A stretch of DNA of 40,774 nucleotides from Bacteroidota bacterium (lineage in GTDB: Bacteria > Bacteroidota > Bacteroidia > Chitinophagales > Chitinophagaceae), in contig JAFDYF010000060.1 of NCBI GenBank assembly GCA_018267575.1, forward strand, positions 1 through 40,774, written 5' to 3'. Of this stretch, positions 33,043 through 40,301 are shown in pieces (position 1 is the stretch's first letter; every line of letters begins with the position of its first letter). The notes under the pieces are model-generated. The model worked only from the letters and a program-made list of their open reading frames with translations. It searched no databases and was not told the origin of the DNA. A program made the translations under genes and the position numbers.

Positions 33043-33519
33043 TTATTGAAATAAAATGAATGACACAATGGTCTCCAAAAATGTTTTATCCGTATCGTCA
33101 AAACTATCCAGTTGATCGCTATCCACATCCAATACCGCCACAACCTCCCCATTTCTGATCACGGGCACCACAATCTCCGATTTTGATAAGCTATTACATG
33201 CAATATGTCCCGGAAATGCTTCCACATTCGGAACAATCAATGTGGCAGCCTGCTCCCAACTCGCACCACAAACACCCCTTCCTTTTTTTATTCGGGTACA
33301 GGCCACTGGTCCTTGAAAAGGTCCTAATACCAGCTCAGCTTGTTTAACAATATAAAATCCCACCCAAAACCAATCGAACTGTTCTTTCAAAGCACCCACT
33401 ACATTGGCCAGGTTGGCAATCAAATCTGTTTCGCCTTCGACCAATGCTTTAATCTGTGGTATGAGTGATTGATACTGCTCCGCCTTGGTTCCTGATATGA
33501 TTGACAAATCTTCAGCCAT
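33043..33519 (-). CDS. msrC: Free methionine-(R)-sulfoxide reductase (GAF domain)
   Basis: A 158-residue cytosolic GAF-fold enzyme that repairs free Met-R-sulfoxide. The three conserved cysteines are present: C74 (GPVACTRIKKG), C84 (GRGVCGASW) and C108 (HIACNSLSKSEIVVPV). The FDWFWVGFYIV strand and VLDVDSDQLDSFDD end are family hallmarks. Length matches the family. ATG at 33519. A link to oxidative-stress repair is known for the family; no peroxide operator is visible here. Confidence 0.92.
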   Translation of the reverse strand: MAEDLSIISGTKAEQYQSLIPQIKALVEGETDLIANLANVVGALKEQFDWFWVGFYIVKQAELVLGPFQGPVACTRIKKGRGVCGASWEQAATLIVPNVEAFPGHIACNSLSKSEIVVPVIRNGEVVAVLDVDSDQLDSFDDTDKTFLETIVSFILFQ

Positions 33520-33557
33520 TCATCAAAGTTAATCTAGTTTCTGAAAAAACAGTTGGT

Positions 33558-34127
33558 TCAGGTTGTTGCGCTAATCATTTTCCCTATCAGGCGCCGCACC
33601 CTTTCACTCCTCAATAAAATATAGTTGAACAAAAAAATCCCCAACACTGCACAAGCAATACCTACCAAAACATCCAAAATATAATGATGGCCCTTATATA
33701 TTGCCGAAAACCAAAAGCCCCCCATAATCAAAGCAAACAAAACGTTGATTAGCCCCAATTTATTTTTTAAACCAAAATATAACACAACCATGGGGGATGC
33801 CGAATGAAGCGAGGGCATGGCGGCAAACACATTGGAGCTTTGGGCATAAATGGATTTGAAGATGCCCATCTTAAAATAATGAGCGAATTTAGAAAACCCT
33901 GTGCTACTGCTAGTGGTGGCAGGGAAAAAATGAAACCCTTGCTGGCGTACATACCAAGGTGGCGCTGCCGGATAGGCATAATAGATAATAAACCCAATCA
34001 GGTTCAATAATAAGAAACTAACTGAAAAATAAAATAACTGTCTACGGTTCTTAACGAAAAGATAAAACGAAAACAAAAAAGACACGGAGACCCAGGTAAG
34101 ATAGAAGAAGCCTGCCATCATATCCAA
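33558..34127 (-). CDS. PAP2-superfamily phosphatase / inositolphosphorylceramide-synthase-like protein, 5' end damaged or missing
   Basis: A 189-residue membrane protein with the PAP2 signatures P105-S106-L107-H108 (AAMPSLHSASP) and His147/148 with Asp152 (YKGHHYILDVLVG). The opening GFFYLTWVS and PAAPPWYV are typical of the PAP2_3 (Aur1-like) group. The only starts are TTG at 34127 or ATG at 34121, but the same frame continues upstream with family-like sequence (ITSNEYWLRHGNHF) back to a stop at 34257-34259. Full-length relatives have about 90 further residues. So the gene is either truncated by a frameshift or starts at a rare codon. Activity may be lost. Confidence 0.6.
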   Translation of the reverse strand: MDMMAGFFYLTWVSVSFLFSFYLFVKNRRQLFYFSVSFLLLNLIGFIIYYAYPAAPPWYVRQQGFHFFPATTSSSTGFSKFAHYFKMGIFKSIYAQSSNVFAAMPSLHSASPMVVLYFGLKNKLGLINVLFALIMGGFWFSAIYKGHHYILDVLVGIACAVLGIFLFNYILLRSERVRRLIGKMISATT

Positions 34128-34401
34128 AAAATGATTGCCATGCCTGAGCCAATATTCATTGGACGTAATCCAATGCCCTTGGGTGACCAGCAGGTGCCAC
34201 CCGGATAAATCTTGATTTAAACCCGGTTCAGGATCACCGTTCTTTGTCCGATGCCTTCATACTGCATAGAAATATGAGTAGGATTATTCATACATATTTT
34301 GAAATCAAGAAAAGCCGCTTTCAACCAGCATAAAGAAAATACCTACCAAGATATAGATTGATATCAAAAAAAACAGTTTTCAGAATGGGGCGTTTTACAT
34401 T
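34128..34401 (-). other. Remnant of the missing PAP2 5' region
   Basis: Minus-strand sequence up to 34259 continues the PAP2 frame without a normal start. Further upstream, a different frame encodes a hydrophobic run (LISIYILVGIFFMLVESGFS) ending at a stop, which could be the first transmembrane helix of the same protein in another frame. I see no intact gene here. The interpretation as a decayed 5' end is inference. Confidence 0.4.
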
Positions 34402-35373
34402 TTAAACGCTTACAGGCAGCGGCACTTGTATGTAATCATTCAACTTATCCAACTCAACAATCGTGGTGTTTTTGTCTTCACTTTCACGGTACATCGGAAC
34501 AAATTTTGCATTGAACCTGATTTCTTCAAATGTATAGGAAGTGCGCTGGAGCACAATATTTGAGTACACATCATCAAAAGCCCTCACCAACACATACAGT
34601 TCCGCATCCGCCACCTTAAAATCATCTTCGGTAAACCCGTAAAGGGGACTTTGTTCATCCAACGGATGCACAACGGTAAAGTTCATTGGCAAACTATCTA
34701 CCCTTTGACGCTCCAGATCCAACGCGTAAAACTTGTATTCCGTTTTGTTTCCCTCTGTCACCTGCATACCCAAGGTCAACCGCACCTCCACATCCGTGAG
34801 CAGATGATTGTCTTTATACGATACAAAGCGGAACATAAGTGCCAACTTGCCCTGATAAGGACTAATGAGCGCATGCTCACTGAACATAAGGTAAGAAGCT
34901 GGTTTTGAAAACCGCCCATACATCAAGCCAGTAAATATGGCCAAGGAAAGAAAACCAGCAATCGCTTCCATCGAAGCCACCAAATTGGCCATATCACCAA
35001 CTGGGTTTACCCGCCCATAGCCAACAGTGGTAAAGGTTTCCGCACTGAAATAAAACAGCTCTTTGAGTTTTTCCCAACGCGTTTGGGCAATCAAGCCCTG
35101 AAATTCGCTAGGGCCAATCAAAAAATACAATCCACTAAAAAAGATATTGACCGAAAGATAAAAAATGATGACAATAAGGATAAACTTCCATCTTTTGATG
35201 TTCAGCATACTGTGGAACATACTGAAACGCTGCCATGGGGGTAGCCCATCTTTTTTCAGGTTAAAACTACCATCCTTGTTTATAAATCTGCCCCCTACAC
35301 TGCTGGTACTACTGCCAAACCCTGTATCATTGTTGATTTTTAGTCGAGAACTGAACCTTCGGTGGATCGCCAT
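34402..35373 (-). CDS. Inward-rectifier (Kir-type) potassium channel
   Basis: A 323-residue channel subunit. An N-terminal cytosolic arm is followed by helix 1 (about residues 62-85), the pore loop with selectivity filter TVGYG (116-120, in FTTVGYGRVNP), helix 2 (about 130-153), and a large cytosolic immunoglobulin-like Kir domain (SEHALISPYQGKLALMFRF, YEFTL-like VEVRLTL, TSYTFEEIRFNAKFVPMY). This is the KirBac layout and length. It probably forms tetramers in the inner membrane and sets potassium conductance. A perfect -7 element lies just upstream. Confidence 0.95.
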   Translation of the reverse strand: MAIHRRFSSRLKINNDTGFGSSTSSVGGRFINKDGSFNLKKDGLPPWQRFSMFHSMLNIKRWKFILIVIIFYLSVNIFFSGLYFLIGPSEFQGLIAQTRWEKLKELFYFSAETFTTVGYGRVNPVGDMANLVASMEAIAGFLSLAIFTGLMYGRFSKPASYLMFSEHALISPYQGKLALMFRFVSYKDNHLLTDVEVRLTLGMQVTEGNKTEYKFYALDLERQRVDSLPMNFTVVHPLDEQSPLYGFTEDDFKVADAELYVLVRAFDDVYSNIVLQRTSYTFEEIRFNAKFVPMYRESEDKNTTIVELDKLNDYIQVPLPVSV

Positions 35374-35392
35374 CGTTTTCTGCTTTATTGTA

Positions 35393-35400
35393 CAAATCTA
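35393..35400 (-). promoter_or_regulatory. -7 element (TAGATTTG) of the potassium channel gene
   Basis: The minus strand reads TAGATTTG, a perfect TAnnTTTG, 20 bp before the ATG at 35373. The predicted leader is about 14 nt. Confidence 0.5.
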
Positions 35401-35471
35401 ATCGATTGGCTTTGATTAGCCAGACCGTTCAATTTGGATAATTTTTTATTCCTGTTTTAAAATATTTCAGC

Positions 35472-35489
35472 TACCAAAACGTTTTGGTA
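35472..35489. promoter_or_regulatory. 18-bp perfect palindrome with central CG, candidate operator
   Basis: TACCAAAACGTTTTGGTA is a perfect palindrome in the divergent region between the potassium channel gene and the small ORF/GNAT gene. The central ACG/CGT with AAAA/TTTT arms resembles LacI/GalR-family operators. It lies about 72 bp upstream of the channel -7 element and about 35 bp upstream of the 27-residue ORF. No LacI-family gene is in the window. Confidence 0.55.
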
Positions 35490-35523
35490 AAAATCTCATT
35501 CCATATCCAATATACCGAGCTTT

Positions 35524-35607
35524 ATGAAAAATGCACATCTCCCCTTTCTTGGCCTACTCTTTCTATCCCTTGTTCTGCTGTATAGCCTCATGGCTGTAAT
35601 CAGTTAG
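35524..35607 (+). CDS. 27-aa single-helix membrane peptide ORF
   Basis: The ORF encodes MKNAHLPFLGLLFLSLVLL followed by YSLMAVIS, one hydrophobic helix of about 20 residues after a short basic start. It follows the palindrome at 35472-35489 and precedes the GNAT gene by 51 bp. Small single-helix proteins are commonly missed. It may also be chance, because AT-rich DNA with CTT/CTA codons encodes hydrophobic runs easily. No homologous family is known to me. Confidence 0.4.
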   Translation: MKNAHLPFLGLLFLSLVLLYSLMAVIS

Positions 35608-35646
35608 GCATAAATTACAAAATTTCCGTAAAAATCTTTTAACGAA

Positions 35647-35654
35647 TAACTTCG
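35647..35654 (+). promoter_or_regulatory. -7-like element (TAACTTCG) directly before the GNAT gene
   Basis: One mismatch from TAnnTTTG. It ends four bases before the ATG at 35659, so the transcript would begin on or next to the start codon. Confidence 0.4.
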
Positions 35655-35658
35655 CTGC

Positions 35659-36147
35659 ATGAAAAATGTAGCCATCAGGGAAATTTTACCTACCGATAAC
35701 CAGGAATTAGCTACAATCGTCAGGGCTTCACTGGCCGAATTTGGAGCCAATAAACCGGGTACGGTTTATTATGACAAAACCACCGATCATTTATTCGAGC
35801 TGTTCCAGCGTGAAAAATGCATCTACCATGTTGCCATCATCGACAACCAGATTGTGGGCGGCGCAGGCATCTACACTTCCGATGGGCTGACAGCAGACAC
35901 CTGCGAACTGGTAAAAATGTACCTAAAAAGTACTGCAAGAGGATTGGGATTGGGCAAAAAGCTGATCGAACAGTGTATCGAGTTTGCCAAAGCAAAAGGC
36001 TTCAAGTATGTTTATATTGAATCCATGCCCGAACTGAAAAAAGCCTTGGGCATTTATGAAAAATTCGGGTTCCGCTATATTGATGGACCTATTGGGAATA
36101 CCGGCCATTTTGGTTGTGATGTTTGGATGCTAAAAGAGTTGGATTGA
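35659..36147 (+). CDS. GNAT-family N-acetyltransferase
   Basis: A 162-residue acetyl-CoA-dependent acyltransferase. The fold is visible as VAIREILPTDNQELATIVRA, the strand HVAIIDNQIVGGAGIYT, the acetyl-CoA loop with R/Q-x-x-G-x-G/A (STARGLGLGKKLIEQCIEFA, about residues 94-113), YVYIESMPELKKALGIYEKF and the C-terminal GHFGCDVWMLKEL. Substrate unknown; the last block resembles small-molecule or amino-acid acetyltransferases of Bacteroidota. ATG at 35659 with a -7-like element immediately before it. Confidence 0.9.
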   Translation: MKNVAIREILPTDNQELATIVRASLAEFGANKPGTVYYDKTTDHLFELFQREKCIYHVAIIDNQIVGGAGIYTSDGLTADTCELVKMYLKSTARGLGLGKKLIEQCIEFAKAKGFKYVYIESMPELKKALGIYEKFGFRYIDGPIGNTGHFGCDVWMLKELD

Positions 36148-36167
36148 GAACCGTGGATAGCTTTATC

Positions 36168-36191
36168 GGGGTCGGCCTCGCCAAGCCACCC
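36168..36191. repeat. Possible REP-like hairpin after the GNAT gene
   Basis: GGGG/CCAC-rich DNA can fold with GGGT/ACCC ends and a GGC-CTC-GCC core. Its GGCCTCG followed by CCACCC recalls positions 40284-40302 near the RAYT remnant. The match is partial, so family membership is uncertain. Confidence 0.3.
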
Positions 36192-36220
36192 TTGTACAAA
36201 AGCCTTATACCATCTACCTT

Positions 36221-36280
36221 ACACCTTTCTCCTTATACCTCACACCTTTCTCCTTATACCTTACACCTCACACCCTACCC
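36221..36280. repeat. Tandem 21-bp repeat, CCTTATACCT type
   Basis: Positions 36221-36241 and 36242-36262 are identical except for the last base. The unit begins ACACCTTTCTCCTTATACCT, and a partial copy follows. CCTTATAC and CTACCTTACACC units precede it from 36203. The repeat runs into the 3' end of the SprT-like gene at 36275. The same CCTTATACCTCC word occurs at 17228-17239 beside the truncated DUF1697 gene. Confidence 0.7.
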
Positions 36281-36910
36281 CTTCACAAACCCGTCCACCG
36301 CTTTCACTTCATAAATAGGGCTAAACAGATAGGTTTTTCTGGTAGCGATTTCCAAGCATTCAAAACGCTTGCGCAATTTTTTCCCCTTCCGGAAAATTCT
36401 TTTATCCCCCGTCTGAAAAAAAGCTCCTTCTACCACCTGCTCCACCAACAGTAAGCCATCTTCTTTACGATCGTATTTCATCAAAACCCTGGTGAGCCCA
36501 TCGTCAGCACAGCTACTGGCAGGGAGGTCGTGTATCGTTTTCCTAAAAGCGGCTTTGATATCTTCTGGAAAGATTTCTAGATGTAAAAAATCCATGAGCA
36601 TGCTTGCGTAAATCTGCTTCCATTCCTTACCATGTGATTTTACCCGGTTGCCAAAATGCATAAAGGTAACCAAGTGCGCCAGTTCGTGGATGAGGGTAAT
36701 GAGAAAAGCGTATTTATTCAAATTCCCATTCACACTGATGCGGTGGTTTTTGCCATCCACTGCATTTCGGTAATCGCCCAACACGGTTTTCCTTTCGCGG
36801 GTAACGGTCAGGTGTACTTTATATTGGTGTAGATAGTTCATCACCAGCTCCGATGAGCCTTCGGGGATAAACTGCTGCAGGTAGTTCAATGGTGCTTCGG
36901 TCTTAGGCAT
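36275..36910 (-). CDS. SprT-like putative zinc metallopeptidase
   Basis: A 211-residue protein with the SprT domain: HELAH zinc site (His75, Glu76, His79 in LITLIHELAHLVTFMHFGNR) and a third ligand candidate His93 in KSHGKEWKQIY. These three residues match the SprT/Spartan layout. There is a C-terminal part of about 90 residues with a CADD motif, but no clear zinc ribbon is seen. The substrate is unknown. It overlaps the upstream membrane protein gene by 8 bp, so they are translated together. Its stop lies in repeat DNA. Confidence 0.8.
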   Translation of the reverse strand: MPKTEAPLNYLQQFIPEGSSELVMNYLHQYKVHLTVTRERKTVLGDYRNAVDGKNHRISVNGNLNKYAFLITLIHELAHLVTFMHFGNRVKSHGKEWKQIYASMLMDFLHLEIFPEDIKAAFRKTIHDLPASSCADDGLTRVLMKYDRKEDGLLLVEQVVEGAFFQTGDKRIFRKGKKLRKRFECLEIATRKTYLFSPIYEVKAVDGFVKG

Positions 36911-37292
36911 CTTTATTTCCCTTGTTCTGGCGCATCAGGATACGCACTTCGATAATGGTATATACAAAATACAATAGAAAAAAAACAAGGATGGCAGCCA
37001 CACTGATGGGCTTAAAGAGTAGCGCATAAGCCATGACTGCTGCTAAGCAGATGCCCATTTTCAGGAACATGCCACTATAAACCATGCGCAGGAAGGCTTG
37101 AATGTTTTGATTGCCAATCCCCTTTTGATTGAACCGAAATGATAGCGAAGTGGCAACATACAAAACCAGATTGCCCCAAAACATAGCCTGAAAGACAGAC
37201 TCCTTGAGGTGAAACGCAAACATAATAATGATCAGCAAAAAAGCGATCACAAAAAAAGCAAGCAAAATGGGGAAAAAGGGTTTGCGAGTCAT
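36903..37292 (-). CDS. Small four-helix membrane protein, 129 aa
   Basis: Four predicted helices: about residues 7-27 (PILLAFFVIAFLLIIIMFAF), 33-52, 72-88 (SGMFLKMGICLAAVMAYALL) and 95-115 (VAAILVFFLLYFVYTIIEVR), then a basic tail (LMRQNKGNKDA). The pattern and length resemble small AtpI-like membrane proteins of Bacteroidota, but no ATP synthase gene is adjacent, so I leave the function open. The gene overlaps the SprT-like gene by 8 bp. Confidence 0.7.
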   Translation of the reverse strand: MTRKPFFPILLAFFVIAFLLIIIMFAFHLKESVFQAMFWGNLVLYVATSLSFRFNQKGIGNQNIQAFLRMVYSGMFLKMGICLAAVMAYALLFKPISVAAILVFFLLYFVYTIIEVRILMRQNKGNKDA

Positions 37293-37397
37293 GTTATTTC
37301 TTTATCGATTGCCGCAAAGTTAATATCCCAAATCTTAGTGCAAAGAAATATTTAACCGCCAACATTTTCATCAAACATTGATAAACACGCTTGCCGA

Positions 37398-38147
37398 CTA
37401 AAGAGGCACTTTTGGACAGGCTGATTTATTATTGCCAAAGCGGTAGCTCGCCCCCAATGAAAGTCCATAATAATGATCGTTGCGGTTGGGATTGCCCGCA
37501 TATTTGAAACCATCAATATAATCTGATGTAGTGAGCCGGTAAGTACCTTCCAGATTCACATAAATATGGTTGCTGACCATATAGCGCAATCCGGCTCCCA
37601 ATGGAATAACCGGAACGATGGAAGGGGTTTTATGCAAAGTATCGATACCAAGGCCAACTGCAGCGGAAGATTTGGCACCGAAATAAACAAGATCAAATTT
37701 GCTCCAGTTCCTTTTTACATTCAAAACGCTAAAGCCAGCACCTGCAAAAAAATAGGGCGACAATCTACGCATGCCTTCCCGATAGGTTTTCCCCAACAGG
37801 TCCCATTGCAGCATCACCGAAAATTCGGTAACGGAGGAACTAAAATTAAAACCGCGGTGACTGCGCCATAACGGGCTTGTATAAGTGGACTCATCGGCAT
37901 GGATTGCCCCACGAAGCAGGCTTGCACGAAGAGAAATATAGTCATCGAATGATCGGCTTCCCCAAATTTGAACAGCCGGCTGCAATGCGCGGGTATAGCC
38001 CAAGGCACTGGCCGACAAATCGCCCTGATAAACCAGCGTACCCACATTGATGCCCACTTCATATTTTGAGGGAACAAATTGTGCTTGGATATGATAGCTG
38101 CTAAAAACCAATAGCAAAGCAAGGGCTAAGGATCCGGTAAAATTCAT
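37398..38147 (-). CDS. DUF6089-type outer membrane beta-barrel protein
   Basis: A 249-residue exported protein. The start is the ATG at 38147 (MNFTGSLALALLLVFSSYHI); a TTG frame eight codons upstream is less likely. Signal peptide to about residue 22 (IQA/Q). The mature chain has alternating strands, including EVGINVGTLVYQGDLSAS, LSPYFFAGAGFSVLNVKRN, PVIPLGAGLRYMVSNHIYVN and LEGTYRLTTSDYIDGFKY, ending in GLSLGASYRFGNNK. This is the recognisable pattern of DUF6089/OmpA-like 8-stranded barrels of Bacteroidota. No OmpA peptidoglycan-binding domain follows. It is probably an outer membrane structural protein. Confidence 0.85.
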   Translation of the reverse strand: MNFTGSLALALLLVFSSYHIQAQFVPSKYEVGINVGTLVYQGDLSASALGYTRALQPAVQIWGSRSFDDYISLRASLLRGAIHADESTYTSPLWRSHRGFNFSSSVTEFSVMLQWDLLGKTYREGMRRLSPYFFAGAGFSVLNVKRNWSKFDLVYFGAKSSAAVGLGIDTLHKTPSIVPVIPLGAGLRYMVSNHIYVNLEGTYRLTTSDYIDGFKYAGNPNRNDHYYGLSLGASYRFGNNKSACPKVPL

Positions 38148-38407
38148 GACACTTGTTTTTAGTTTAATCAATAAATAGGTAGTGTAGAATTTTGTCGGAT
38201 GTAGATGGTTGAGTGATTAAAAAATAAGGATTGCTTTGTTTGATGCAAATATGATGGCAAACCATGTGAAGAAAATGCAAATGGCGGCGAGCAGTCCTTT
38301 TATTGAGGTGAAAGACCGTGTTAGTTAAAGACTAATGAATTTGGAACTTTGAATATTCAGGAGCGTGATAACAGATCGTATTCAGCATTGGGAGACAGTT
38401 ATTGCAA

Positions 38408-39100
38408 TCACTTATTGAAACGCTCGAAGAAGAAATCTTCATAGCTACTGCTCAATGGAATCTCTGTACCTGCAATCAGGATCATCTTGTTGCGCACTTT
38501 TTCGATATGGTGAATGGATACAATAAAAGAGCGATGCACACGGATAAAAAGCTCAGGAGACAATTTCTCTAACAACGCTTTCAATGTGAGCCGCGCCAAT
38601 AATGGTTTTTGTTCCACCAAGTGGATGCGTACATAATCGTCTAGGCTCTCCACAAAAAGGATATCATCGATCATTACTTTGATTAGGCTATAGTCTGCCC
38701 GGATCAGGATATAGGGTTGCTCCATTTTAGCGGCAGGGTGCAAGGTCATATAATGCTCCTTTGCTTTTTCAACGGCCTGCAAAAAACGTTTTTGGGTAAA
38801 CGGCTTCAATAGATAATCAATCGCGTTGAGATTAAAACCTTCCACTGCATATTCAGAATAGGCCGTGGTAAAAATAACCATGGGCTTCTGCCCAGTTCTT
38901 TTATAAAAATCGATACCAGAAAGGGCTGGCATATGAATATCCAACAATAACAGGTCCACCTCGTTTTTGTCAAGATAATCGAAGGCCTCATCCGTTTTCG
39001 TGAAGCATCTTTTCAAGTCAATATAATTGACCTGGCTGCAGAATGTTTCGAGAACCTGCAAGGCAGGTGGCTCATCGTCTAATGCAATTGCCCGAATCAT
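38408..39100 (-). CDS. LytTR-family response regulator
   Basis: A 230-residue DNA-binding regulator. The receiver domain has the acidic pair Asp8/Asp9 (ALDDEPPAL), phosphoacceptor Asp54 (LLLDIHMPALSG), Thr79 (FTTAYSEYAV) and Lys99 (YLLKPF). The C-terminal LytTR domain spans about residues 130-228, with DDILFVESLDDYVRIHL, LLEKLSPELFIRVHRSFIVS and IPLSSSYEDFFFERF. It overlaps its kinase gene by 4 bp, so the two form a co-translated pair. The regulated genes are not identifiable, but the divergent neighbour across 260 bp is the barrel gene. Confidence 0.93.
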   Translation of the reverse strand: MIRAIALDDEPPALQVLETFCSQVNYIDLKRCFTKTDEAFDYLDKNEVDLLLLDIHMPALSGIDFYKRTGQKPMVIFTTAYSEYAVEGFNLNAIDYLLKPFTQKRFLQAVEKAKEHYMTLHPAAKMEQPYILIRADYSLIKVMIDDILFVESLDDYVRIHLVEQKPLLARLTLKALLEKLSPELFIRVHRSFIVSIHHIEKVRNKMILIAGTEIPLSSSYEDFFFERFNK

Positions 39101-40188
39101 TTTAGATTGATTAATAAATGTACTGTAAAACTATCCCTTTCATCCTTGATCACCAACTCATGCTTCTGGGGATAAATCATTTCCAAACGCTTTTTGGTGT
39201 TTTTCAGCCCAATCCCACTTTCATGTCGAACGCTATTTGTTTTTCTATTGAATACGTATAGACGGATCTGCCCTTCCATAACCGCCACCATCAATTCTAT
39301 TTTTGAATTTTTATCAGGGTTTACCCCATATTTAAAGGCGTTTTCAATAAAAGAAGACAGGATCAGTGGCACAATCTGGAGGCCTTCCATATCGCCTTTA
39401 TATTGGTGGTCGATAATAACGGTATCGCCCAAGCGAGATTTCTGCAGCTCGATATAATTACTAATATAGTCAATTTCTTTTTGCAATGGCACAAAATCAT
39501 CATTGGCATCCTTGATAATATAGCGCATCAGGTCCGAAAGCAATACGACCGCATTGGCCGTCTGATCATCTTTTCGAATGGCCAGTGCATAGATACTGTT
39601 GAGTGAGTTGAACAAAAAATGTGGGTTGATCTGCGCTTTCAGGAAAGAAAGTTCCGCATTGGCCTTTTCTGTTTCGGCATTGGCAGCCCTTTGTTCCGTA
39701 GCAATCAACTGACTGGTCGTTCTGATGGAAAGCCCCAAGGCGATAGCTAAAAGAAAAAAGAAAATACTAATGGGGTCGATGGAGCCAGGCCCTCCCTGCA
39801 GATTCGGATCTTTAGGGAGCGGTAAGATTTGTCCATTGCCCTCTGTAGTTTTGGGTGTATCGTGATAGCCCATTCCCGAAGGCATTTGCAAGCCCTTGGC
39901 CAAGCGATCGAATGGCTTGATCATAAAAACCACCAAAAGTAGCAACAGCACGATGGAGGAATAAACCAGAAACTTTTTTTTCAAATAAAAAAAAGGCACC
40001 AGCAGATAGGCATTCAGGTAAAAAACGGTAAGGAAGGTGACACAAAAAACCAGATAGCCCGTCGAGAACAATAGCTCAAAAATATCCTGACCATTGGACC
40101 ACTTACTAATAAAAAGCAAGGGGGCACTCAGGAAAATCAGGCAGCCTACGATGTGGGCAATAAAAATCGCCGCATTTATTTTGTGCAT
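39097..40188 (-). CDS. LytS-type sensor histidine kinase (partner of the LytTR regulator)
   Basis: A 363-residue membrane kinase. I take the ATG at 40188 (MHKINAAIFIAHIVGCLIFL); the frame continues upstream only through repeat DNA and is not protein-like. Helices lie at about residues 4-27, 37-66, 72-90 and 139-157. A helical linker (ATEQRAANAETEKANAELSF) precedes the phosphoacceptor motif KAQINPHFLFNSLNS with His190. The ATPase domain has LSSFIENAFKYGVNPD and SGIGLKNTKKRLEMIY, both intact. It is adjacent to its LytTR regulator gene with a 4-bp overlap. The extracytoplasmic loop between helices 3 and 4 (GYHDTPKTTEGNGQ) may be the sensing part. Confidence 0.93.
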   Translation of the reverse strand: MHKINAAIFIAHIVGCLIFLSAPLLFISKWSNGQDIFELLFSTGYLVFCVTFLTVFYLNAYLLVPFFYLKKKFLVYSSIVLLLLLVVFMIKPFDRLAKGLQMPSGMGYHDTPKTTEGNGQILPLPKDPNLQGGPGSIDPISIFFFLLAIALGLSIRTTSQLIATEQRAANAETEKANAELSFLKAQINPHFLFNSLNSIYALAIRKDDQTANAVVLLSDLMRYIIKDANDDFVPLQKEIDYISNYIELQKSRLGDTVIIDHQYKGDMEGLQIVPLILSSFIENAFKYGVNPDKNSKIELMVAVMEGQIRLYVFNRKTNSVRHESGIGLKNTKKRLEMIYPQKHELVIKDERDSFTVHLLINLK

Positions 40189-40269
40189 AGGAGTAAATGA
40201 GGCTGAAAATAGTAAATTTTTGGGCAAACCTATTTTTAACTGGTGAAAAAAACAATTGTAGTCACAGTA

Positions 40270-40287
40270 GGTCTGACGCAGCCGGCC
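40270..40287. repeat. REP-like unit 2 (GGTCTGACGCAGCCGGCC)
   Basis: Matches the hairpin unit at 40365-40382 (GGTCTGGCGCAGCCAACC) at 15 of 18 positions in the same orientation, 95 bp away. The shared GCAGCC core suggests two copies of one repeat element. Confidence 0.55.
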
Positions 40288-40301
40288 TCGAGTAACCACC
40301 C

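Noticed and set aside
35411..35430. GATTAGCCAGACC upstream of the Kir gene as a third ECF promoter
   Set aside because: It resembles the -10 part of the ECF promoters with one mismatch, but the matching -35 position (35438-35444 on the minus strand) does not read TGCAACA. Chance is more likely.
36123..36314. 63-aa open frame covering the CCTTATACCT repeats
   Set aside because: The translation is repetitive (SPYTSHLSPYTLHLTPYPF) and reads repeat DNA overlapping the SprT-like gene. It is not a real protein.
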